From Chondrosia reniformis (taxonomy: Eukaryota > Porifera > Demospongiae > Chondrillida > Chondrillidae), in NCBI GenBank assembly GCA_947172415.1, contig OX359191.1, positions 6,944,001 to 7,008,000 on the forward strand: a stretch of 64,000 nucleotides of DNA. Direction: 5' to 3'. The notes beneath the pieces are model-generated. The model had not been told where the DNA came from. It saw nothing but the letters and a program-made list of their open reading frames with translations, and did not search any database. Of this stretch, positions 1 through 12,336 are shown in pieces. How positions within the stretch are numbered: position 1 is the stretch's first letter; each line of letters starts with the position of its first letter. A program made the translations under genes and the position numbers.

Positions 1-94
1 TAGCTCTTAACTTTATACTTAATGACTATGGTACGTATATGTACTATCCAACACTTGCTACAACAACACTTACTTTTTACACAGGATATCTTAC

Positions 95-3000
95 CTTGCT
101 TTTGTGGTACACATTAGCTTTACGTTCCTCTGTCAGATGTTGTACTACTTGTAACTGACCTTCCTGACAGGCTAGCAGTAGAGCTGTGAAGCCATCCTAA
201 AGTAAGAAATATGTAAACTCATTGAAATCAGTTACAACACTTCAATCACTGTACTTCAGACAAGTGATACACAGATAGATAGTTCACAATTATCATGTTG
301 TTAAACTACGTACATATTAACATAAACTACATACATTTACATTTAACAAAAATGTTAAACGTCTAACTACATTACATGATCAGCCATGGCATGACCATCA
401 TATCAACTTTGCATGTACTAACAGACTTATTGCTTATTATACGTAGCTTAAATTAATCAACACTTTACAACTATTACATATTAATACTCACATTGCTTTC
501 CTCTTCTAATTTGACAAGATGTGTATCAATTAAGCAACTGATGATGGCTTGTTTACCATACATAGCTGCCTTCATTAGAGGAGTTGTACCTTCCTGTGTA
601 CATAAGAAGGGAAATATTTTAGATTGGAAACTTCAACATACAACAAATTATAGTTAACATCATTTAATTCCAAAGCTGAACACACATTATTGGTACTATT
701 ACAATATACACTTTATCAATTAACATTGTTGCAGATCCTTATACACCTCATTGTACTTTTAATACAATTAGTACATACAACTAGTAGGTATGAGTTTCGT
801 ATTGTTACTATTACAAATACTTAATATGTAATCACACTATTTTAGTTCACCATTCCTTATACAATTACCCCAGTTACCTCACTATAGCAATATAAGAGAC
901 ACTAACTCATTTCTTACCTTAGTACTCCTTTCTTCAGGAGAGAACTTCAGTTCTTCAACAATGTGGCTCACCATTGCAGGATTGTCTTGTTCATTTCTAC
1001 TGGCAAAGTGAATTATACTGTCTCCATATACATCAACATCATGGAGTTTACCAGCTTCTATGAACTTTGGTAGTAGGAACTTCAGTAAATCCACATTGCC
1101 ACTAAAGGCAGACCAGTGTAAGGCATTTCCATCATCCTGGATTAGGAAGCATAAGAGAGAAGCTTAAAGGTTTTTGACAAAGAAATGAGTTAGACATTCA
1201 GAAACACTATACCATACACTTACACTTGTATTGTATGTTGTATTTATGCATGTGAGAACACCATACACTGGATACATATATACTCAACATTAGAAGGATA
1301 TCATGGATTATTTCATGACTATATATATGTTTTCCACTTAGTGACACTGCATTAGTTACCCAAAAATTAGTCGAACTATACATATATACATTTACATGCA
1401 CTAACACTCATCATGAGAAGGATTACAGATAGAGAGTTAATTACACAACTCCAAATGCTAAGTGACCAAAGTCTTATCTTTGTCGGGAGACTGAAGTTAA
1501 ATATCATTGAAAGACAACAATGACTATTAGACAAGTCTATTTTAACGTAGCAGTCACTTTGGCTGTACTCTACTGGTAAGGAAACCTCAATTGTTTTAAC
1601 TGCAATAGTAATTATTGGCAGGTTTGCTACTCAAAATCCATTACATGCTTTACTGATGAGCAAAACAGAATATAGTCTGCATGCATTCGACTGAGTTGTG
1701 TGGTTCAACCTTCTCCCTAAGTAACAAATCTGGTATCTACCAACACAAGTTGTATCCCTTAACACTTACCTACACTATATCTCTATACCCAATAAGTATA
1801 TGTATACTATCCAAACACTTACAGTACAACAATACTTACTTGTTATACAGAGAAGTGTCTTACCTTGTTCTTGTGGTACACGTTAGCTTTACGTTCCTCT
1901 GTCAGATGTTGTACTACTTGTAACTGACCTTCCTGACAGGCTACCAGTAGAGCTGTGTTACCTCTCTAAAGTAAGACACAATGCAAATTAAATTAATCAA
2001 ATTAATACAGTCAATTGTTAAGAACTGTATATGTACATAGATACAAATGTAATAGAAATCATTAATAATGATACAATAATTAGTCACTAAACACTACAAA
2101 TTAATTATCATTGTTAACAGCCATAGACAGCTGTTTCCTTATTAGGACTCATCAGTATGGCATACAATGGAAGTTTGAGTGGCTAGTCTGCTAATAAGTA
2201 CTCTCAAAAGCAAAAAAAGCTTGTGGTTTCCTTATCAGCAGATAAGGTGGCTAGGGGGATACTCTGGTTCCCATCAAGCGTAATTTGCTCATTGCACTCC
2301 TCAGGGGACATGAGTGGGTAGGGGTGATAGTGATGCTTTAGGATCGACGTTAGATCTTAAAGTTCCCCTATTATTTTTCCCTATGGTTTAATTGTTAGTG
2401 ACTCCTGATCAGGTAAATGCTTTAAACTTGCAGTCTTTTCTCATTATATGCACTTTCAGTATATAATTCATTTTATAATCTATAATTTATGAAGATTTTT
2501 CAATTAATAATATATTCAAATTATCTATAATCCATAGTGTTTACAAGTTTCTAATATTTTTACAAAACAACCTATGAGTTATTTATTGTACTACGTATAT
2601 TGGTTAAACTTATATACGTACAAAAATATGGCTAAAGAGTAAAAATTAATATATTTTCCATGTGTACTTTACGTAGCACAATACACTCACTACATCTTCT
2701 TCTTCCACATTATGCCCTGCATCCAACAAGAGCTTCAAGACCTCCAAATCTCCACTTCTACCAGCTTGTAGCAAAGACTATTAGTTTGGGATCAAGTAAA
2801 GAATGATATTTTATTTGAATCATGAATTGAATGTACAAAAATACAATCATGGCTGTTTAGTATGGCCTTTGATAATCCAGTTCCCTCGATATCAGGCTGA
2901 CTTTTCAGGGAAACGGGTCTAAATAGCATAATTTTATACGTGAGAAACCAGCCCTTGATTTACCTTTTGTATATCTACGTATACGAAATTGACAAGTTAA

Positions 3001-6000
3001 TCTAATGAATGTTAGCCGACCTATTGACAAATGATTTTGGTCTGCAAAGTATGCTGATTTAGTATGTGCACGGGAAATGTACCAGTCAGTGATAAAGTAT
3101 TACTTTTAAATTAGTACATGTTTTGTACTAGGAATGAGCGCTTTGTTAGTTTATTTATACAATAATCTTACAATCATGGTTATGTCATAGTGTCAGGGGT
3201 GACATTATATAGACTTTCTTAATCCAGCAGCCTCCTTAATCCAGCAATGTTTGGAGAAACCAATGCAGTCGGCTTGAAAAGTCATGACTGTATTACATAT
3301 AATCAATCAATCACACACCTGGTGAACTATATATATACTATAACAAATGTACACTTTCAATTCCTTATATGGTCAATATTTATTGTAATGGATGGGAATG
3401 GAATAGGAACTGTACATCTGCAAAACCTACTCCTTTCTTCTTCTTTCTGGACAGAGATCCTTCCTTCTTAGTAGCATAGTCCCAAAGTTCCTTCGACTGT
3501 AAAAGTAGCTTTCCAAACTTGTTTGAGACAATTTCAGAGTTAACTGTCACAGCTTTAATCACAGCATCACAAGTATATGTCTCCTTCAGTTCCTAGAAGA
3601 GGTGGAAAAGAAATTAAAATATTCTACTAGCAGGACATAAAGCCTAAATGTACACTTTAAGAAATACATTTATCACATGTTGGTACGTACGTACGTACAT
3701 GCATAAACACATTATTTCTATATAGACTACCTCAATACTGCCTTCTTCTGACTTCAGATTTTTCTTCAGATTTATCATCATTTTCAAATCTGCCAAACCT
3801 TCTGATTCACTCAAACTCTTCATTTTCTCTTCAACTTGAGATAAAATGGCTGCCTTGGGTTCAATTTGCAGCTGGTATTTGTAGAACTTGTCTTTTATCA
3901 AAGAAACCTTTCAAGTAAGATACGTATGTATGTTAAATAAATTCATAAATTACAAATTAGCATTCCAAATATTACATAAATCATTCCACAGAGGAGTGGC
4001 AGTGGTCACCATAGCAACTAGGTATAAGCTATATAATGTCTACATGCATATACAACACTATATATAAATAAGTATCAGGTTGTATATATACTATATCCAC
4101 AGACCCAAAGAATACAATTTATACATTGTGTAGTCACTACTTACAACATCCTGCTCTGATATAGTTTGCTTTTCTTCCTCTTTCTCATGACTGGATTTCT
4201 CTTCAAGTGGCCTCTTCAGTGACTCCACCTTCTCAACCAAGTCTACATCCACCAACTACAGACAAGTTAATACTTACATTGGTCTATACTTGTGATACTC
4301 GTACATCAAATGTAACAACATCTGTATACATACACAGTACATGGATGATACAGACTTGTGTGTGTGAGATGTTACATTGGTGAAGAATACAATCATTTAG
4401 AATGAGTGTGCTACTGTCAATCTCACCTCTTCCAACTGCTTCACTTCTCCTCTACATTTCAACAACTTTTCCCTTGTTCTCTTCAACTCGTTCTGTGACT
4501 GACTCAGTTCTTCTTCTTTTGCTCTCAGTTTAGTCTTTAGAGCATGAAGCTCCACCATTGTCATGTGGTGCATTCCCTCCATACTCTTCATCTCTGCCTT
4601 ATGTTTCTCTCTGGACTGAGTTGGAGTTTTCTGAGTAAAGGAAATCACATACAACAAAACCATACGACCAACAACTATGCAACTGAACTACAACTACTAT
4701 GATAAGACCTTAATTAGGATAGTCAGTATTATACAATATCAGGTTTATAATGCATGCAGTTGATAAGTATAAAAATAATGTACTGGCAAAAGCAACAGAC
4801 TAAATTGCTATAACTAATAATTCCTTGTATACCATATACAGTGAACATCACTGCTAAGACTATCACTGGGACAGAATCAAAGTGGTCCATATACTGATTT
4901 GGTGGGATAAACTACCCAATATAATATGCAAGTGGGAGGCAAGAGATACAAATATGGCACAGTCATTAATTAGCACAAATTTAATATTATGTTAATTGTC
5001 TTACACACTGTAACGATGTACTCACTGAAGGAACATGCAGAGTTCCAAGTTGAACATCAATGGCAAAGTAGCCAAACACGATTGCCTTCTCAACTCCAAA
5101 CTCTCTCAACTGACACACATGTGACAGGAGGATTGGAGCAATCATCACCGCAGCCTCCTTCATCAGTCGGAACATCACCATGGTGCAGCCTTCAGCAAAT
5201 CCCTCAAAGAGAACTCGATCGATACCCAGGATTTCTATCAAGTAGAACTGCAAGCGAAACAGCTCAGCCAACATATACCGACCTGGTTCCTGGTTGACTT
5301 TCAATCCCAAGTGGGCATGGTTGTCATCAGCAGGAAGCTCTGCTCTTTCCCTTTGAAACTTTCCAAGTGCTTCTGTGGCAAAGTTGATAACATCAAAGTT
5401 GTGGTCAGAAATGGATTCCTTGAGAGCTTCTGTTTCTCCTATAGCCTTTGCAGCATCAGCAATAAGTCGCACATCCAAGGGACTGCTCCACAAGTAGATG
5501 TAGTCGAGGATATCATCTTCTGATAATGGAATGTCTACTGGAATCTGGCTGCTGAAATGACCTCTAATTCCATTGCGGACTTCACGACGAAGGCTTTTCA
5601 ACTGCTTGTCAGAGAGGTCCGACAGACACCTTCCCAATTTCCCATTTATTGAAGTGTACTTTTCTTTAAGCTCAAATGCTCCTGGATATTTTAAGAGTTC
5701 CCTTCGATCCTCAAAGGCTTTAATGACAGGTTTCCAGGTGTCAATCTCTGAGATGTTGGAAAGTGGAGGTGTTGACTGAGCTACTGTAGCTGATGGAGGC
5801 GGGATTGGCTTGGGAGGTGTGGCATCTGAAGGGAGAAGGGCACTATTATAAAGCATACAATGCATACAAAGATATATTTGCAAGAATGTTGAGTTGGGTC
5901 CATATCATAACAATTACGTAACTTTCAGATTATTTCATGTATATATCTTCCTGGTAAATAACTCACTTGCTAAATATTTATCAATAAGTTCGGCTAGTTC

Positions 6001-6532
6001 TTTATGGTTACCACGAGAAGTGTCCTCCTTAAGTGCAGTAGACAGATGTTTTAACTTCTTCTCATTCGGATCAACAACTAAAATCTCATAGAGAGCTCTG
6101 TTAGCTGTTCCTAATTCTGGTACCAGCGAACCGACTCGCTCCAGTTCGCTAGTAGTGATAGCACCGAGTTGATGAAGACTAGTTGACACTCTACGAACAT
6201 CACAGTTGTTTACCAACTGATCGTGTAGTTGCTGGATGAAAGAGCGAATTTGGTCTGTAAGTAGCTGCGACGATTGCTCTACATATGTACAAAAAGTGTA
6301 AGTTTCAAAAGTTGAGCGAATGCACCCATACAACTGCTGTAAAACTAAAAATTACGTACGTAACGTAATTAGGATATATAGAATTACTTGTACGTACTAG
6401 CACATCTGGAAAAGGTACTACATTATTCAGGGATATCATAATCGGTTGTACGGACTCTAAAACTCATTGATACAGAGACATGATGATCTCTAGACTCACT
6501 AGCTACCTACCTGCAGACATTTTGTCAGCCAT
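95..6532 (-). CDS. CARD-like / module X / coiled-coil / ankyrin-repeat protein, gene 1 (3' end beyond window)
   Basis: Probable cytoplasmic signalling or adaptor protein. Minus-strand exons: 6511-6532, 5967-6278, 5026-5825, 4427-4630, 4145-4255, 3731-3907, 3431-3592, 2691-2777, 1864-1965, 918-1136, 492-593, 95-196 (2400 nt, 800 codons), then off the left edge. All have GT-AG borders and joining phases, with no stop seen. The start is the ATG at 6532 in a 22-nt exon. Exon 2 encodes a CARD-like helical domain. Exon 3 (800 nt) encodes a Pro-rich linker and module X, unrecognised. Exons 4-7 are charged and coiled-coil-like. Exons from 2691-2777 downward are ankyrin repeats (ALLLACQ, ALHWSAFSGNVDLLKFLL). 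The 918-1136 exon is one codon longer than its paralogues. Domain order is seen; the immune role is inferred from the family type. CARD versus another death fold is not settled. Confidence 0.8.
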
Positions 6533-6855
6533 TGCACGACCACACCTTAAAAATACCGGAAGTCATCTATTGCACAATGTATAGGGGTCTTATATCAATA
6601 TAAGATAATCCTCCTACTCACATAGATATACTACACTATGATCAAATATAATTTTAAAAAGTTACTATGGGAATGGCAATGCTTGTGACTAGCACATCTG
6701 GGAAATGTACTATTACATTATTCAGGGACATCATAATCAGTTGTGATGCAATCATGTCTATTTACCTTATACGTAGCAGACAGTAAAATCAAGTGTGTAC
6801 AAAGAATAATATTATGTTGTCTAATCTACTAGACAAAAAGATACATGTAAGTTTA
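6533..6855. promoter_or_regulatory. Upstream region of ankyrin gene 1 (presumed promoter)
   Basis: This lies between the first ATG of gene 1 and the GUF1 remnant stop. A similar stretch precedes gene 2 (24004-24344) and shares a block around the phrase ending in CAGGGACATCATAATCAG; near-copies of that block also occur inside intron 1 of both genes. I see no convincing TATA box or other named element. The promoter role rests only on position. Confidence 0.3.
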
Positions 6856-7474
6856 TCATTCTTTCCGTTTCAATACTGTTAAAAATGCGTCTTTAGGAAG
6901 TTCAATTTTTCCCAGTTGCTTCACTCTCTTTTTGCCTTCTTCTTGTTTTTCAAGGAGCTTACGTTTCCTTGTAATATCACATCCGTACTATGGGTACAGA
7001 GTAATAATATTGAGACTGAAAGATGGTCACACCTACACACACACTCTCACACACCACCCACTCTCCCTCACACATTTCATTCGCACACACAAACTAGATA
7101 GCAACCTTACATATTTAGCTGTTACATCTTTCCTGAGTGGTTTCACGCTATGTAAGAGAAGGCGGCAGCCATTACATGTCAATAAGATCAATATAACATA
7201 ATAATTACAACAGAGTGCTCACGTTTCCCTAGCAATGACCCTTCCACCAATGGAAGCCTGTATTGCTACTTCATAGAGCTGCCTGAAAGAACACAGTATT
7301 CAGTGGTAAGAATAGAGAGGTGTACGCATTAGTGACTTGCCTGTGAATCACTTCACTCAGTCTCTGACAAAGAGATTTTCCAACTTGATAGGCCTTTGAT
7401 ATGTGTACTATGATTGCCATGACATCAGCAGGCACTCCATTCAGTAGTATGTCCATCTTTTTGGTGACATCTTT
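6856..7474 (-). pseudogene. GUF1: GUF1 (mitochondrial EF4/LepA-like GTPase) C-terminal fragment, copy 1
   Basis: Four minus-strand exons encode only the C-terminal domain of the mitochondrial LepA/EF4 homologue GUF1, a ribosome-associated elongation GTPase: about 7341-7474, 7223-7282, 7111-7147 and 6856-6987 with stop TGA. Recognisable residues in order are DILLNGVPAD..IVH, EVAIQASIGGRVIARE, PLRKDVTAKY and [18 protein letters not shown], the usual LepA C-terminal signature. The reading frame is open here. The GTPase, EF2-like and most other domains are absent, and no exons precede 7474, where the truncated kinesin begins on the other strand. The first intron uses a GC donor (GCAAGT). Probably a non-functional remnant; a distant 5' half cannot be excluded. 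Confidence 0.8.
7018..7092. repeat. CA-rich low-complexity tract
   Basis: Degenerate (CA)n/(CTCACA)n tract in the last intron of the GUF1 fragment. It is also present in unit 2 around 24510-24570, so it predates that duplication. Confidence 0.7.
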
Positions 7475-7682
7475 AGAGATAAAGAAAGCATATAGGATTC
7501 TTAACTAAAAGCTGAAAAGCATTAGTTACCTTAAATATGTACTATGACTATTCTCTATAAGTGTAAATGCATGTATTGTGGAAACAGAAAAAATAGCCTA
7601 GACTTACATGTATGTAGTTTCAACTTGTAGAGTTGGATTTTACAATGAGCAGTTCCTGTTCCCTTTTCCCTACTCTGATCAG

Positions 7683-10600
7683 GTGTACAATGAGACAATC
7701 AGAGATTTGCTGCTCCCATCAGGGCCCCTGAAAATGAGGGACGACAGAGGAACCTTGGTAGTCAATGGGCTCTCATTACATAAGGTACACACTTATAGTA
7801 GTGATCGATTGCACACAGATACGTATGTATGCTACCTCCTCTCCCCCTCCTCCACCCCCAGCCTCACGATGCTAATGAGCTCCTGGGCATGCTGGAGCAT
7901 GGCAATAAGAACAGGACACAACACCCAACTAAAGCCAACGCAACCTCCTCCCGATCACATGCTGTGTTCCAAGTGCACATCCACCAGAAGCCTCGTACAG
8001 CTGGTCTGAGCACTGAAGTGAGAACTGCAAAGCTGTCCCTGATTGATCTTGCTGGATCAGAGAGGGCTACAGTCACATCTAACAAGGGAGCTCACATGAG
8101 AGAAGGAGCCAATATTAAAAGATCTTTGCTGGCACTGGGAAATTGTATCAATGCACTGGCAAACAAAAAGGTGGGCATTCTCAAGAAGATGTAGCAATCA
8201 TTTGAGTGATATTTGTATTTAATTTCTTTGCAGAAAAAACTGGTTATGTACCTTACAGAGAAAGTAAATTAACCAGACTCCTGAAGGATTCACTAGGAGG
8301 ATCATGTCAAATTGTCATGATTGCCAATATTAGGTATGTAATCGTACGTACGTGCTAATACATACACAGGTACGTTGGTATTTGAGAATTCAAATGTACA
8401 TAATATGACATGCACTTTTAAATTATATTATATTTCAACTATTGCACATTTAATCAGACATGAATTGTTTTGTACTGTTTATCAATGTTGCTTTATTTGT
8501 GTTTAATGTAGTCCGTCAGCACTGACCTTTGATGATACTTATAATACTCTGAAATATGCAGACAGAGCAAAACAGATCAAGTCACAAGTAAGAAATCTTA
8601 ACTGTGTACATCAACACAACATTGTGCATGTCAATATTTCTCCTTCCATGTTCTTCTACTCTACCTCCCTCTACCTCTCAATTGGTTTGGAATGTGGTGA
8701 GCTTGGACTATCACCTGTCAAAGTACAAGGAGATTGTGGAGGACCTTCAGAAGGAGATCATTCTTCTCAAATCAAAGCTGGCAAGTCAAAGTGGAGGCAG
8801 CCAGATTAAAGGCATTGATATCAGATATGTATGGTTGCCATGGCAATGTACGCAAGGAGCTGGCAGAGGCAGAGTGTAGTGGTGAACTGTTGAATGCAAA
8901 AAGAAAGAGAAGAGAGATTCTGTATAGAAGATGTGAAGCATTTAATACATCACAGGAAAGAAGAGATAATGTACGTATGTATGTGTTTAAAGCTACATAA
9001 AATGTACGTACGTACCTACGTATGTATGTGTATATCCTGTGTATATACATACATATTTCGTTACATTTAAAGCTACATAATTTTTTTAGCTATATACAAA
9101 CTATCAACTGTTAGCTATGAACTACATATGTACATATATACGTATATAATTGTTTAAATTTACATTTAAGTATACATGTGGCCTGTTTTACTTGTACATA
9201 TGTATATAGATGAAGTGTCGAATAGTTGATCTAGAGGAAAAGATAAGAGCCATTGCGCAGAAGGAAGATCTTAGTAAACATCTCCATGACAACCAGGATG
9301 AAATTTATAAGATGCAAAATGAAATTAAAGAAAGTCTGGCTAAGCGATTTGATTCCTTTGCACTGAGTGAGTATGTATCCATGGTAACTGAAGCTGAGAA
9401 GCATCGCATGGAAGGAGCTCACAGTAGAGTTCAAGTGAGATCTCTGAGAAAACTGGTGAAGCAGCTGCAGCAAGATATGGACAGGAGCAACAGGTTAGCT
9501 TGGAGATACAGTATAGTGTAGTTATTAACCTTACTATATGTATGCATGTACATACCAGTATGTGTGTAGGGGCACACAGTATACAGCTAAATAATGTGAT
9601 GTTTCCATTTCTCTTGCAGATTACTAGCTTGCACAATTGGGTTTATCCAGGATGTGGAACCGTGCTTCAGTCAGAACACCATTCTCCTCAACAAGTATCG
9701 TGCTCTGGTGAGGCAGCTTCAAAGTGAGAAGGGAGTAGCATGGGCAGATGAGGACCAGGAGGCCCATGAGAGCACGTTTAGATCATCAGTCCAGTTGGAT
9801 TCCCTTCCTGCACTCTCAAAGACCACATCTCCCACATCACCTGCAACTGGTGACTCAAAGACCACTCCCCCTACATCACCTGCAGCTGGTGACTCAAAGA
9901 GCACTCCCCCTACATCACCCAGTAATTCAGAGGGTTCTCCCCTTTCTTCACCTAATTTACATTTGAAGAGTACAGCTGTAAGAAGCAATACCACTCCATA
10001 TCCACTAGCTTCAAAGCAGGCTGTACCTCCTAGTGAAATGTCAACCATAGCTCCTCCTAGCTCAGTGTCAAATCTACCGCAACCTCCTCCTAGCTCAGTG
10101 TCAAATCTACCACAACCTCCTACTAGTATTATGCCACCTCCCTCCAGCAGTGTCCTCTGTACACCAGTAAGGGTGACAGCACTCACCTCTTTCAGCTCCT
10201 TCACGCCCTCTCCAGCTGTGGCACGCCTCCTCAGCTCAATGAAGACCATGGGCCACTCCTCCTTACGTAAGAAGATCCCTGAAGCAGTTAGACCTGTCAT
10301 CCAACCATTTGAGGAGAAGCAGAGAAGAGATGGCATCACACCAATTGGAAGCAGAAGTAACACTCAAAGGAAGACCACATTACGCAACAGTGAACGCTCT
10401 TTGAAGTCAAACACAGTCTCCAGTCCTGATGATCTACCAAATAGTAGAATGGACTGTGAATGAACACAAAAGTGGAGTTCTAAAGAGGTCATATGACACT
10501 CATTCAGCTAGAAGGACACCCAAGAATCACCAAAAACTTTTAAAGGTCTTAGGTATGGATTATTTAATTGTCATCTTAATGTTGTCAGTACCTTTTTCAC

Positions 10601-11671
10601 CAGAGCTTCGATCAGAAAATGTTGAAACCTGTTTAGTATCTGCTGCATTTTTACATAATAAAATATACATAGTTACCAATACGAGTAACCAATACATCAG
10701 ATATGTAGATATAATATATGTTACTGTTATATGCATATGTAAAAATAATCTAATGCACTACATGTTATGCCTATTCTTAAAAAATAAATTTAAAAGCCTA
10801 TATATAGGGAACTAAACCTGGTGAGAGCTTTGGATGAGGATACAGGAGTCTTGTCTTCCTTCTTTTGTACCACTGGGCTTTTTCTTGATCTTTTGTGAAT
10901 CTTTGGCCATCCCAGTATGTATATATGTACGTATAATAATAATAATTGCATATATCTGTACATACATGCATGATACTCTTTCTCTTGGCTTGTTTTATGT
11001 ACGAACATACATACAATATCATATGTATGATACATTTCTCTTGTTGTAGGAGACAAACCTCCAGAAAGAGTAAAGTCAAAGCAACCAAACTACTTAACTC
11101 TAACTAAAGCTGCTGCTTCAAAGAGATATGTCACTAAATCCTCTAGATATTCAAAACGGTTTGTATCACAGTATATATGTACGTATATGTATATGATAGG
11201 TTACTGTTGGCTGTCTTTAGGTATATACATACACGTACGTACATCCTGTAATGTACGTACAGTAGATATGTATGGTTGACATCAGAATAAACAATAACAG
11301 AATAAAAATAGTTCTCCTATATATTATTATTCTCACTCTTATTATTATTAAAGTGCCCATGCATGTACATACATTAATTATAAGGTGTAGATAAATGCCA
11401 ACCAGTTCTGGTTAAGGGGTACAGGGCTATACCTGGACACATATAAACCATCGCCACTTAAGGCTACCAGGCCGTCCGCCCAGGTACATAGCCCGACTGC
11501 CTTATTATTTATTAGCAAAAACCTGGATTAGGATATTTCATATTCTTTCTTTAATAATTCATATTCTTTCTTTAATAATGTACCTACTGTAGAGGTCACT
11601 TGGACAAAGAGAACTGTTACTCAATCTCATCTTCATTTCCAAGCAACAGAAGAACAGTTACAGGACATTGA
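7683..11671 (+). pseudogene. Kinesin-8 (KIF18-like) truncated pseudogene, copy 1
   Basis: Plus-strand exons: 7683-7784, 7862-8170, 8234-8333, 8512-8587, about 8682-8970, 9210-9493, 9620-10552, 11050-11158, 11593-11671, with AATAAA at 11714. The product would be the second half of a kinesin motor (VYNETIRDLL; switch [10 protein letters not shown]; switch [35 protein letters not shown]), then the kinesin-8 neck (VVSLDYHLSKYKEIVEDL), coiled coil and a Ser/Pro-rich tail. The P-loop and everything upstream are missing. Lesions against copy 3: one base lost at the start of the third exon (8234), the acceptor of the fifth exon changed from CAG to CAA (8679-8681), 26 nt lost near 8785, and 101 nt lost at about 10454, which brings a stop at 10461-10463. 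An unspliced ATG at 7608 reads into the first exon. Microtubule motor function is very unlikely. Confidence 0.85.
11422..11494. repeat. Imperfect palindrome in kinesin copies 1 and 2
   Basis: Inverted arms 11422-11436 and 11480-11494 can fold into a hairpin, in a GC-richer island within the last kinesin intron. It is also present in unit 2 (about 28283-28355) and absent from unit 3, so it is either an old small insertion or lost from unit 3. Confidence 0.55.
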
Positions 11672-11713
11672 ATAGGAGATGTTACATATATATACATACA
11701 AAAATGAATTTTA

Positions 11714-11719
11714 AATAAA
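11714..11719 (+). terminator. Polyadenylation signal, kinesin copy 1
   Basis: AATAAA 43 nt after the kinesin stop codon. It is conserved in copy 2 (28579-28584) and copy 3 (53535-53540). Confidence 0.55.
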
Positions 11720-12336
11720 TGTATTATATATAGTCTTTAGATGATTGTTTATAATACTTTCTTTTGTGTTGTACTACTGTTCTATTGTGTATAATTAAAG
11801 AATTTGAGATATCAATGTTTCGATGATTAGCTTGAAAACATGTACTATAGCTACCCATTCAAGTATAGACAATTGCAAATTGACTAAAATACAAATGCAA
11901 TTTATATGTAATTGCAAAAGATCTAGATATACATACAGGGTAAGTTGCCATGCAATATTATTTATGAAATTAATGATTTATAAATTACTTCATGATTGAT
12001 ATCAGCATGAATAATTAATACCCCAATTTTCTTACATGTACATATATATACATCTACTTTAGAGTTTAAAAGGCCTATAGAGAACTAAACCTAGGCCTAT
12101 GAGAGCTTTGCAATTGAATGAGGATATATGCAAGAGGTTAATGTTTCTCCTATTTCTACTTCTCCACTAGGCTAGACATGTACAGCTGTTTGTATGTGTT
12201 GTGAAGATTGCAATACAACTTCACTGTTTATAGAATCAACCATAATCTTGATCATTATACAATGATACAACACTTGATACAATTTATACATCATGATCAT
12301 ACACTAATATATATAGTTAAATTAAATGCTCCCTCT
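11720..12336. other. Tail-to-tail intergenic stretch, kinesin 1 / ankyrin gene 2
   Basis: The AT-rich gap between the kinesin polyadenylation signal and the stop of ankyrin gene 2 on the other strand holds no gene I can support. Counterparts lie at 28585-29199 and 53541-54148. Confidence 0.5.

Noticed and set aside
1681..1923. 80-codon plus-strand ORF, also in units 2-4
   Set aside because: It lies antisense across an ankyrin exon and its intron; conservation follows from the duplication.
4989..5523. Plus-strand ORFs opposite module X
   Set aside because: Antisense shadows of the 800-nt exon; not conserved as protein among copies beyond what the sense strand imposes.
7608..8009. Intact short kinesin-like protein starting at 7608
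   Set aside because: The frame runs through an evident acceptor and donor, and the intron reading is not kept between units; the piece lacks the P-loop.
9719..10363. 214-codon minus-strand ORF
   Set aside because: Shadow of the Ser/Pro-rich kinesin tail exon; the sense frame is supported by paralogues and splice sites.
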